A stretch of DNA of 64,000 nucleotides from Prosthecobacter fusiformis (GTDB lineage Bacteria > Verrucomicrobiota > Verrucomicrobiia > Verrucomicrobiales > Verrucomicrobiaceae): NCBI RefSeq assembly GCF_004364345.1, contig NZ_SOCA01000005.1:1-64000 (forward strand), in the 5' to 3' direction. The position numbers and the translations under genes are program-made. This document shows, piece by piece, positions 1-7,504 of the stretch (its first letter is position 1; every line of letters starts with the position of its first letter). Below the pieces are notes generated by a model. That model ran no database searches. It was not told the origin of the DNA and saw nothing but the letters and a program-made list of their open reading frames with translations.

Positions 1-381
1 TTGTGGCTGGCAGCGCCCGTCCACCGCAGCATGCAGCTTCGTGTTGAGTCCGCCCTTGGTGCGGCTCATGGCCTGTTGTTCCTGGCCTCCGGCGGGGTTG
101 GCCCCGTCCCGGTGGACCTTGATGTGGGTGGAGTCAATCATGCCGAGGTTCTTGCCTGCATGCCATTTCATCTGCTGCATGGCCTGATCCCAGAGACCGG
201 CCTTGGCCCAGCGGCGGAAGTGGCCGTAAACAGTTTCCCAGGCAACGCCAGGGACGTCCAAAGCACGCCAGGAGCCGCCTTCTTTGAGCACGTGCAGAAC
301 ACCTGCGATGACCAGCTTCAAATCACTGAGAGGCCGACCTGGTCGGAGCCCAGCCTCCTCTTCCTTCTGGTATTTAGGAAT
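1..381 (-). CDS. IS5-family transposase, partial (middle of the DDE protein)
   Basis: The open minus-strand frame encodes the N-terminal half of an IS5/IS427-type transposase. It includes the segment after PKYQK, the WETVYGHFRRW stretch, and the first part of the catalytic domain with MIDSTHIKVHRDG, where the Asp is the first residue of the DDE triad, followed by KGGLNTKLHA. The gene continues past the window start. Its frame is closed by TAG at 382-384 with no ATG or good start after it. A second short frame begins at ATG 443-445 and ends at TAA 374-376, overlapping the main frame. This arrangement fits the two-frame, frameshift-expressed transposases of the family, or a decayed 5' end. Confidence 0.75.
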   Translation of the reverse strand, partial: MPKYQKEEEAGLRPGRPLSDLKLVIAGVLHVLKEGGSWRALDVPGVAWETVYGHFRRWAKAGLWDQAMQQMKWHAGKNLGMIDSTHIKVHRDGANPAGGQEQQAMSRTKGGLNTKLHAAVDGRCQPQ

Positions 382-494
382 CTATGGATTTTATAACCTC
401 GGCCAGTTTGGGAACGACGGCTTGGTATTTTGGGTGCAGGTGCATCCCTCTTGTTAGGCCATTTTTAGAACTTGTACAGTTTTAAAACACGCCC
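1..494 (-). mobile_element. End of an IS5-type insertion sequence, cut by the window edge
   Basis: The stretch holds part of a transposase gene on the minus strand and, beyond its 5' end, a terminal sequence that reads GGGCGTGTTTTAAAACTGT on the minus strand (about 476-494), the style of terminal inverted repeat seen in IS5-superfamily elements. The bases just outside (TAA, 495-497) could be a 3-bp target duplication, but the other end of the element lies outside the window, so neither the inverted repeat nor the duplication can be confirmed. The element sits directly next to the antitoxin-like gene at 555. The inner boundary is well supported by the transposase; the exact outer base is inferred. 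Confidence 0.6.
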
Positions 495-516
495 TAAGAA
501 GGCATAAGCTAATCGC

Positions 517-553
517 ATCCTGCTTCCCCGTGGCTAACACGGTGAAGCAGGAT
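517..553 (+). promoter_or_regulatory. Strong hairpin directly before a start codon
   Basis: Bases 517-526 (ATCCTGCTTC) pair perfectly with 544-553 (GAAGCAGGAT), and inside them CCGTG (528-532) pairs with CACGG (538-542) around the loop GCTAA, with a single C/T mismatch between the two stems. The right arm contains the only purine-rich ribosome-binding candidate (GCAGGA) and ends one base before the GTG at 555, so in RNA the hairpin would hide the initiation region. As DNA it could equally be an operator palindrome for an autoregulated addiction module. Which of these applies is inference. Confidence 0.5.
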
Positions 554-554
554 C

Positions 555-849
555 GTGAAAATCATAGATTTCTCTTGTCGTCGCGATAGGAGTGCTGTCG
601 TTGAACGCATCAAAAAAGAGATCCGAAATCTGGAACCAACAGACATCGAAGCACTACTTCGTGACCTTCAGAATGAGTATGTAATGCATTCTCCTGATGA
701 CGACGAGATTTCCGTAGAGGCAGAATGGGGGGCTGAGATTGACCGCCGGGTGCAGGAGATTGAGGAAGGAACGGTAGGGAGGATTTCCGGCAAAGACCTG
801 CGCCGCAGCACCGAGGCGCTTTTTTGCCGAACTTGGCCTGCGAAGCTAA
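555..849 (+). pseudogene. Addiction-module component-like (antitoxin) gene, out of frame near its end
   Basis: A small protein starting at GTG 555, with a helical N-terminal part and an acidic linker. Its C-terminal segment AEWGAEIDRRVQEIEEGTV resembles the 'EW..ELDRRV.EIE.G' region of the short addiction-module antitoxin-like proteins (TIGR02574 type). As written, the frame runs through six Ts (820-825) into CRTWPAKLNIL and stops at 858-860. Removing one T restores FAELGLRS and a stop at 847-849, which is the expected ending. The gene therefore looks frameshifted by a one-base homopolymer change, or carries a sequencing error. No toxin partner (RelE/ParE-like) lies next to it; the gene on the right is a membrane protein on the other strand and the IS is on the left. 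The family call is moderate. Confidence 0.45.
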
Positions 850-897
850 ATATCCTTTGAACTACCGCCTGCCAAGCCTCTGGCAATCTTGGATGTG

Positions 898-1596
898 TTA
901 TTCTCCAGCGCCCTCTTTCCTGGCTGCCAGCAGTGTCACGATGAGGACGAAAAAGCACATTACGACGGAGAACAGCGGAAACTGCAAGGCTGCCGGGAGG
1001 CTATAAATCAGCGCAAGTGCAGGGATCCATACAAGCCAGTTAGTCATCATCACAGCAGGGCAGGTTCGCATCCAAAATTCGCGGCCCAAGGAGGCGCGGG
1101 TGCGTTTCCAGTTCGCTCCCAGCTCGATCCAGCGAAGGGCAATAAGGTAAGTAGGCACAAACCAGATGGGGCTGAAAACGAACTGGTCGAGAACCACTTT
1201 TTTGAGCAGGGTGAAAACATCATTGCCATGTCCAAAGACGAAGCCTTGAAAACGGTAAAACAGGTCGATTTCCATGCCGCGATAGCCCCAGAAGAGCATG
1301 CTCAGTAGGAGGCGTTTCCAGCGTCCGCCCTCTGGCAGCATGCCCATCAATGACTGAACACAGAAGGGGAGCACTGCGGCCGCAAAAATTGTGGAGGTCA
1401 GCGAGAAGGCGAAAGACCAACGCAGTTTAAAGTTCCCAATAGCCTCCCAGCCTCCCGCCACTGCGGGGACATGGTAATAGGAGGTCACTAAGGTGATCAC
1501 CAGCACGTTCAGCAGCAGGCATGCAGTTCGATTCTGACGGAAGGCCGCTCCAATCATGCTGAAAATTCCGGGCGATTGGGGAAGGGGAGATGGCAT
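898..1596 (-). CDS. Mpv17/PMP22-like integral membrane protein
   Basis: This 232-residue protein has about four hydrophobic segments. Its C-terminal half follows the Mpv17/PMP22 pattern: LLKKVVLDQFVFSP (the 'DQ..F.P' motif), a W..L...LG.EFW amphipathic stretch, then TNWLVWIPALALIYSLP and a final hydrophobic segment, matching the family's 'T..W..WP..Q..NF..VP' layout. Mpv17 proteins are best known from mitochondrial inner membranes and peroxisomes, where they are thought to act as channels. Bacterial relatives are little described. The gene is transcribed alone and divergently from the ABC transporter at 1699. The start at ATG 1594-1596 gives a hydrophilic N-terminus of normal size. The substrate is unknown. 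Confidence 0.55.
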   Translation of the reverse strand: MPSPLPQSPGIFSMIGAAFRQNRTACLLLNVLVITLVTSYYHVPAVAGGWEAIGNFKLRWSFAFSLTSTIFAAAVLPFCVQSLMGMLPEGGRWKRLLLSMLFWGYRGMEIDLFYRFQGFVFGHGNDVFTLLKKVVLDQFVFSPIWFVPTYLIALRWIELGANWKRTRASLGREFWMRTCPAVMMTNWLVWIPALALIYSLPAALQFPLFSVVMCFFVLIVTLLAARKEGAGE

Positions 1597-1698
1597 GGAT
1601 TGCAGACTTGGGAGAATATAATGATGGCCAGAATGCCATTCCTATGAGTCAGACTGCTGCGCAACTGGAGCTTCATTACACACGTTAATCTACTGCCC

Positions 1699-2376
1699 AT
1701 GCCAAATTTCATCCTTGCCGCCACGGATCTTCATCGCAGTTACGCCTTGGCTGAGTCCGCTGTTCCAGCCTTGCGCGGGGTTTCGCTGCAATTGGAGGCG
1801 GGAGCCTTTGTGGCTGTGATGGGGCCATCTGGGTGTGGAAAATCCACGCTGTTGCAGCTTTGCGGTGCCATGGATAAGGCGGATTCAGGATCGCTGAAAC
1901 TGGACGGACGGGAAGTCACCTCCATGACGGATACGGACCTGACTCGACTGCGCAGAGAACGAATCGGGTTTGTGTTCCAATTCTTCAATCTGTTGCCGAC
2001 GTTGAGTGTGCTGGAAAACATCGCCATGCCGCTTTTACTGGCGAGGGTGAATGAGAAGACCGCTTTTGAGAAGGCCCGGGTTTTGGCAAAAAGGGTGGGC
2101 ATTGATCATCGGTTGGGACACTTTCCCAATCAGATTTCCGGCGGGGAAGCACAACGTGCAGCTCTGGCCCGTGCGGTGATTCACGAGCCGGCATTGCTGA
2201 TTGCGGATGAGCCAACGGGCAGCCTCGATAGCACCAATGGACAACGTGTTTTGGAACTGTTCCAAGAACTGAACCGCGATCTAGGAGTTGCGATTCTGAT
2301 GGCGACACATGACGCCCAGGTCGCTGCCGTAGCTAAACAGGCTGTTCGAATGAAGGACGGGAGGGTGGTGGAATAA
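1699..2376 (+). CDS. ABC transporter ATP-binding protein (LolD/MacB type)
   Basis: This 225-residue nucleotide-binding subunit has a Walker A (GPSGCGKST), a Q-loop region (VFQFFNLLPTL), the signature ISGGEAQRAALARA, Walker B (LLIADEPTGSLD) and an H-loop (MATHD). The FFNLLPTL stretch and the SLD after Walker B are typical of the LolD/MacB/FtsE group that powers FtsX-type permeases working on periplasmic or membrane-extracted substrates rather than classical importers. Its last base is the first base of the next gene, so the two are translationally coupled and form one exporter. Length is normal for the family. Confidence 0.92.
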   Translation: MPNFILAATDLHRSYALAESAVPALRGVSLQLEAGAFVAVMGPSGCGKSTLLQLCGAMDKADSGSLKLDGREVTSMTDTDLTRLRRERIGFVFQFFNLLPTLSVLENIAMPLLLARVNEKTAFEKARVLAKRVGIDHRLGHFPNQISGGEAQRAALARAVIHEPALLIADEPTGSLDSTNGQRVLELFQELNRDLGVAILMATHDAQVAAVAKQAVRMKDGRVVE

Positions 2377-5300
2377 TGGAAGTCTTGAATCAGGAGCCGA
2401 TGTCTGAATCTGGCCGGATGACACGGGCTTCATCCTTGTTTGTACAATTCATTTTGCGGCCCATGCGGAAAGAACCTGCGCGCACAGCACTCACAGCCCT
2501 GGGGGTGATGCTGGGAGTGGCGGTGATGCTGGCGATTCAACTGGCTAACAGCGGCTCTCTGCGCGGGTTCTCAGCAGCGCTGGATGCGGTTTCTGGCAAG
2601 GCAGCTCTTGAGATCACTGCGCCGCCATTGGGAGTGGATGAAACTTTGCTGCCCGGGATGTCTTGGTTGCGAGAATACGGCATCGCCACACCAGTGATCG
2701 AATCCGATGTGATGGCGGTGGTCGGTGAGGGACGCGAGATGCTCCGCATCATCGGGGTAGATGCCATGCGGGATCCTGCGCTGCGAGATTATGCAGTAGC
2801 AGAAGGCAACTCCAGTGGTTCTTCTTCAGCGACTGGCATGGAACTCATGGCATTGCTGGGCAAGCCGGATTCGCTATTGATCACGAGCACTTTTGCGGAA
2901 AGGCACGAATTGCAAGCTGGAGATAAAATCAAACTCCAGATTGGGGATCGTGAGCGGCTTTGTAGCATCACGGCCATTCTGGGCAAAAGCGGACAAAAGG
3001 GGAAAGGCGGCACGCAGTCGGCGTTGGCTGCCCAGTCGCTGGCCATCATGGACATTGCCAATGCTCAAGTCATCCTGGGTAAAGCAGGGCGGGTGGACCG
3101 GGTGGAACTACGGCTGCATGAAGGTATTCCCGTGGAGAATGCCGAACAAGAAGTCAAACAACGAATGTCTAAAGGGCTGTCTGTGCAGAGACCGCAGAGG
3201 CGAAGTGCTGCGGTGGAAAAGATGCTCGCCGCTTTTCATTTCAACCTGACCATGCTGTCGGGCATTGCTCTCGTGGTGGGCGTGTTCTTGATTTACAATA
3301 CGGTCTCTGTGGCGGTGATGACGCGGCGGCGTGAGATCGGGATGCTGCGTACTCTTGGGGTGACACGGGGGCAGGTGCTGCGTTTGTTTTTGGGGGAGGC
3401 GGCACTGCTCGGCCTCATCGGCGCTGTGCTGGGAGTGCCTCTGGCCAAGGTCCTGGCGGAAGCGGCGATCGCACTGACTTCGACAACCGTGGACACCCTT
3501 TATGTGGCGACTGCCGCGCAAGTGCCGGAACTAGCCTGGCAGCATTGGGTCATGGCTTTGGGCATCGCTTTACCGCTGTCTCTATTAGCTGCTGCATTAC
3601 CCGCCCGAGAGGCCTCGCGGGTGACACCTGTGGAGGCGATGCGAAGCGATGCAGGCATGCTTTCTGATGCCCATCGTTCATCGTTATGGAAGGCGGCAGT
3701 GCCGGCAGTTCTTTGTTTGATCGCTGGTTATGTCGCGGCCGGGCAGCCTGCGGTTTCTGGGCTGCCACTGTGGGGGTATTTCGCATGTTTGTGCGCCATT
3801 GCTGGAATGTCTTTGCTGGTTCCGTTCGTTCTACGTGGGACTGCGGAAATTCTGCGGGGTTTTCTTGGGCGTTGTTTCGGCATTGAAGGCAGGCTGGCGG
3901 CATCCCAAATTCGGGCTTCCACACACAGGCTTTCGGTGTCAGTGGCTGCATTGGCGGTGAGCCTAGCTTTAACCGTGGCCATTGCGGTCATGGTCGGCAG
4001 CTTCAGGCAGACCGTGCTTTATTGGGTGGACCAGACTCTGGGGGCGGATCTATACATCCGCCCAGGTACTCCTCCACGCAGTCAGAGCCCGCCCACTTTT
4101 TCTGAACCCACGCTCAAAATTTTGCGCGAACATCCTGCGGTGCTGGCCTTTGACGGGCATCGTTCCATGGACATTCCCTATCAGGACAGGATCATCAAAC
4201 TGGGGGCGGGAGATTTCGATGTTCAAATGCAGCATGGCCGCATCGCCCTAAAGACTCGAGGCAATGCCAAAGCCATCTTGGAACAGGCGAAGGCAAAGGG
4301 GGAGGTGTTCATTTCGGAAAGCTTTGCCTTGCGTTTCAAAGTTAGGGAAGGGGATGCCGTTACCCTTTCCACTCCGAAGGGTGAACATGCTTTCCGGGTT
4401 GCCGCGCAGTTCTACGATTATTCCAATGACAGTGGTACACTCACCATGGATAAAACATTGTTTAATAGTTGGTTTGGCGAAAGCCAGCCTACCCATGTGG
4501 CCATCTATTTGAAGCCTGGTTTTGATGCGGAAGCGGTGAAGACGGAACTGGTGCAGCAACTTGATGGGCGGGGTTTTGTCGCCATCTTTACCAATGCGGG
4601 CCTGCGACAAGAGGTGCTGCGTATTTTCGACAGCACCTTTGCCATCACCTGGGCGTTGGAGATCATTGCCATCCTGGTGGCCATGGCGGGGGTGGCTGCA
4701 ACTATGATGACCCTTGTGCTGGAGCGAAAGGATGAGATTCGACTGCTGCGCATTGCGGGTGCAGAGGCTTCGCAGGTGAGGCGCACCATTGTCATCGAAT
4801 CCGGTCTGCTGGGAGCGGTAAGCCAGGGGCTGGGTTTGGTGGTAGGGATGCTTCTGTCCCTGGTGCTTATCCACGTCATCAATCCTCAGAGCTTTGGCTG
4901 GAGCATCCAGTTTTACACACCATGGCTGTTTTTATTGGGCTCAACTTTGCTCACGGTGATAGGCACCATGATCGCGGGACTTTGGCCTGCCCGCCGCAGT
5001 GTCTCGCGGACGTTCATTGCTTGCGCAGTGCTGGTTCTGCTTTGTCCGGCGGCTGCATCTGCGCAGGAGTGGAAACCATCGCGGCCTGGCTATGAGTATG
5101 TCTTTCCAAGAGATCACGGCCAACATCCTGAGCATAAGATAGAATGGTGGTATTTTACAGGGAATCTGAATTCAAAAGAGGGACGGCGCTTTGGTTATCA
5201 GCTCACCTTTTTCCGCATCGGTGCTGTGGCTAAGCCCGAGGTGGATTCATCCTGGGCCCTGCGAGATGTATGGATGGCCCACTTGGCAGTCACGGATGCA

Positions 5301-6095
5301 GCGGGCAAGGAATACCATCATGCGGACCGCTTGAATCGGGCGGGGCCAGGGCTTGCCGGTGCGACAGAACAACGAGTCTGGAATGAGGACTGGGAGTGTC
5401 TAACCAAGCCGGAGGGGAAGTTCACACTCTCGGCTGGTGATCATGATTTTAGTATCGAACTGGAACTGTACTCGGGAAAACCTGCCGTCATTCACGGAGA
5501 GGCGGGCATCAGTCAAAAAGGTGCTACACCTGGCAACGCCAGCCATTATTATTCGCTGACGCGAATGCCTACAAGTGGAAGCATAAGACTGGGAGCAGAG
5601 ACATTTGAAGTCACGGGGGAAAGCTGGATGGATCACGAATTCGGAACCAGTTTTCTTGAGAAAGGGACGCGCGGATGGGATTGGTTCAGCGCTCAGCTTA
5701 GTGATGGGAGTGAACTGATGCTTTTTCAGTTGCGAGGGGATGCGTCCGTGGATTCCAGTGCAGGAACCTGGATTGGGCCGGATGGTCAGGTGGTGGCCTT
5801 AACAGCCAAAGATTTTAAATTGACTCCGGGCAAGATTTGGAAGTCCCCAGGAGGGGCGGCTTACCCTATTGAATGGCGGATTGAAGTGCCCTCACAGGGT
5901 CTGTCCCTGACAAGCACCGCTGTCCTGCCGAACCAGGAGTTTAGAGCGGATACGACGCCAGGATTGGGGTACTGGGAAGGCGCGGTGGACTATAGTGGGA
6001 AGGCTGGAGAGAAAACTGTCAGCGGCCAGGGATACCTGGAGATGACAGGGTACTCCGGCCGGGCGATGAGTTTGTGGTTTGGCCAGGAGGAATGA
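2376..6095 (+). CDS. FtsX-type ABC permease fused to an AttH/CrtC-like periplasmic domain
   Basis: One 1239-residue frame. Residues about 1-877 are a double FtsX permease: a first TM helix near residue 30, a large extracytoplasmic domain, three TM helices with RRREIGMLRTLGVTRGQVLR (the FtsX coupling motif), then a second unit ending in LERKDEIRLLRIAGAEASQV and TM helices up to GLWPARRS. Immediately after, SVSRTFIACAVLVLLCPAAASA looks exactly like a secretory signal peptide with an AxA site before Gln897. Residues 897-1239 form an AttH/hydroxyneurosporene-hydratase-like (lipocalin-like) domain with PRDHGQHPEHKIEWWYFTG and WMDHEFGTS. In other bacteria (the Agrobacterium att genes are the named precedent) ATPase, permease and AttH are separate neighbouring genes. 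Here stop and start are lost, putting AttH in the periplasm behind a TM anchor. The substrate is probably a lipid-like molecule, by inference. Confidence 0.85.
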   Translation: MEVLNQEPMSESGRMTRASSLFVQFILRPMRKEPARTALTALGVMLGVAVMLAIQLANSGSLRGFSAALDAVSGKAALEITAPPLGVDETLLPGMSWLREYGIATPVIESDVMAVVGEGREMLRIIGVDAMRDPALRDYAVAEGNSSGSSSATGMELMALLGKPDSLLITSTFAERHELQAGDKIKLQIGDRERLCSITAILGKSGQKGKGGTQSALAAQSLAIMDIANAQVILGKAGRVDRVELRLHEGIPVENAEQEVKQRMSKGLSVQRPQRRSAAVEKMLAAFHFNLTMLSGIALVVGVFLIYNTVSVAVMTRRREIGMLRTLGVTRGQVLRLFLGEAALLGLIGAVLGVPLAKVLAEAAIALTSTTVDTLYVATAAQVPELAWQHWVMALGIALPLSLLAAALPAREASRVTPVEAMRSDAGMLSDAHRSSLWKAAVPAVLCLIAGYVAAGQPAVSGLPLWGYFACLCAIAGMSLLVPFVLRGTAEILRGFLGRCFGIEGRLAASQIRASTHRLSVSVAALAVSLALTVAIAVMVGSFRQTVLYWVDQTLGADLYIRPGTPPRSQSPPTFSEPTLKILREHPAVLAFDGHRSMDIPYQDRIIKLGAGDFDVQMQHGRIALKTRGNAKAILEQAKAKGEVFISESFALRFKVREGDAVTLSTPKGEHAFRVAAQFYDYSNDSGTLTMDKTLFNSWFGESQPTHVAIYLKPGFDAEAVKTELVQQLDGRGFVAIFTNAGLRQEVLRIFDSTFAITWALEIIAILVAMAGVAATMMTLVLERKDEIRLLRIAGAEASQVRRTIVIESGLLGAVSQGLGLVVGMLLSLVLIHVINPQSFGWSIQFYTPWLFLLGSTLLTVIGTMIAGLWPARRSVSRTFIACAVLVLLCPAAASAQEWKPSRPGYEYVFPRDHGQHPEHKIEWWYFTGNLNSKEGRRFGYQLTFFRIGAVAKPEVDSSWALRDVWMAHLAVTDAAGKEYHHADRLNRAGPGLAGATEQRVWNEDWECLTKPEGKFTLSAGDHDFSIELELYSGKPAVIHGEAGISQKGATPGNASHYYSLTRMPTSGSIRLGAETFEVTGESWMDHEFGTSFLEKGTRGWDWFSAQLSDGSELMLFQLRGDASVDSSAGTWIGPDGQVVALTAKDFKLTPGKIWKSPGGAAYPIEWRIEVPSQGLSLTSTAVLPNQEFRADTTPGLGYWEGAVDYSGKAGEKTVSGQGYLEMTGYSGRAMSLWFGQEE

Positions 6096-6187
6096 TGTCT
6101 TGAGACAAGTGGCCGCCTCGGGGTATTCTAAAGAAGCAAAAATAACATGAAACAAAGACCTGTTTGCGGGGTCTCATACCACAACTT

Positions 6188-7504
6188 ATGAATTCCTGGT
6201 TTAAAGGCATCCTTATTTTCAGTGTTGTGGTCTGCCTGCTCTCCTTTGGCACGCTGGCCTGGCTGGCCGTGAAGACGACAGATGTGCCGGAACAGTCGGC
6301 TAAAAAATCACAGGCCTGGGATTGGGTATTTCAGCCGACTCAAGTTGGGCAGGATGCCGTCACTGCCGCTTTGGATCAAGCTGCTGCCGAGGCGGCCCGG
6401 TCCGTGGATGAATTGGCTGAGCGTCTTCAAAAGCTCAATTCAGCCCCAGGCGTGAAAGCGAATGAACTGCTGCTCACCTTCAAATCCCCTGAAGCGCTGA
6501 GGGCTTTCAAAGAGCGGGCGGCAGCTTTAGGATTGAAGGTTCTTCATGATGATGAGCGACTGCTTACGGCCAGAGTCGGCTACACTGATCCCGCCGCGAT
6601 GGCGCGGGAACTGCGGCAAAATGCTGCCGATTTGGACAACATCGGCCTCAATTATCTGGCCTGGGTGCCTGGTCTGCCAGATCTCAGCCAAGTAGATACG
6701 GCAAACGCCGGGGGCACTGTTCCTTTTGGCGACAGCGGTCTGAACGCGATCGGGGCCGCCAGAGACCGTCGTGCCTGGGGAACCGGAACAACGGTGGCGG
6801 TGCTTGATACAGGTGTGACTGACCACGCCATGCTGGACAATTCTAAGATCACGCACATTGATCTGGTCAACGATGGTGAGGCACCGAATGGGCATGGAAC
6901 GGCTATGACCTCACTCATTGCAGGGGTGGATGCACAGGAGGGAGGCGTTGCGCCTGCCTCGCAAATTCTCGATATTCGTGTGGCCGATACCAATGGGGAA
7001 AGCAACACGGCCTTGGTGGCCGAAGGCATCATGCGAGCGGTGGATGAAGGGGCGTTGGTGATCAATATCAGCCTTGGTACCACAGGGGATTCTGCGATGC
7101 TGCGCAAAGCGATTGATTATGCCCAGGACCGTGGAGTGATCGTCGTGGCAGCGGCCGGAAACGAACAGCAGACAGCTCTGGCATATCCCGCCGGGTATGA
7201 AGGGGTCATTAGTGTGGCTGCAGTGGATGCTTATGGCAACCAGGCCATCTTTTCCAACTCCGGAGAAAGCCTGACCATTGCCGCACCAGGTGTCGGCATT
7301 GTTTCCGCCTATGCGGATAACCGAATGGTCATCAGCAGTGGTACTTCCCAAGCGACGGCCCTCACCTCAGGGGTTGTTTCAGCGATGCTCGGTTTTGGTT
7401 ATTCGGCAGAGAGTGTTACTGCGGCATTGATCAGCAATGCCAAGACCACCGGTGCTCCTAAGTCGCAGGTTGGCGCTGGTATTGTGCAGATCCCTCAGCG
7501 TTAA
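6188..7504 (+). CDS. Membrane-anchored subtilisin-like serine protease (S8)
   Basis: This protein of about 438 residues has an N-terminal TM helix (roughly 6-28), a propeptide-like region of about 150 residues and a subtilase domain with all three catalytic residues: Asp207 in VAVLDTGV, His236 in NGHGTAMTS and Ser387 in SGTSQATAL, plus the oxyanion Asn in AAAGNE. It is expected to work outside the inner membrane, held by the uncleaved helix. The ATG at 6188 is preferred because it places the basic/aromatic residues just before the helix; a TTG at 6164 would add eight residues. It follows the exporter gene by about 90 bases and its end overlaps the end of lnt by three bases, tail to tail. Confidence 0.88.
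   Translation: MNSWFKGILIFSVVVCLLSFGTLAWLAVKTTDVPEQSAKKSQAWDWVFQPTQVGQDAVTAALDQAAAEAARSVDELAERLQKLNSAPGVKANELLLTFKSPEALRAFKERAAALGLKVLHDDERLLTARVGYTDPAAMARELRQNAADLDNIGLNYLAWVPGLPDLSQVDTANAGGTVPFGDSGLNAIGAARDRRAWGTGTTVAVLDTGVTDHAMLDNSKITHIDLVNDGEAPNGHGTAMTSLIAGVDAQEGGVAPASQILDIRVADTNGESNTALVAEGIMRAVDEGALVINISLGTTGDSAMLRKAIDYAQDRGVIVVAAAGNEQQTALAYPAGYEGVISVAAVDAYGNQAIFSNSGESLTIAAPGVGIVSAYADNRMVISSGTSQATALTSGVVSAMLGFGYSAESVTAALISNAKTTGAPKSQVGAGIVQIPQR

Noticed and set aside
1-396. 131-codon plus-strand frame at the window start
   Set aside because: It is the complement of the transposase gene, whose catalytic motif is plain on the minus strand.
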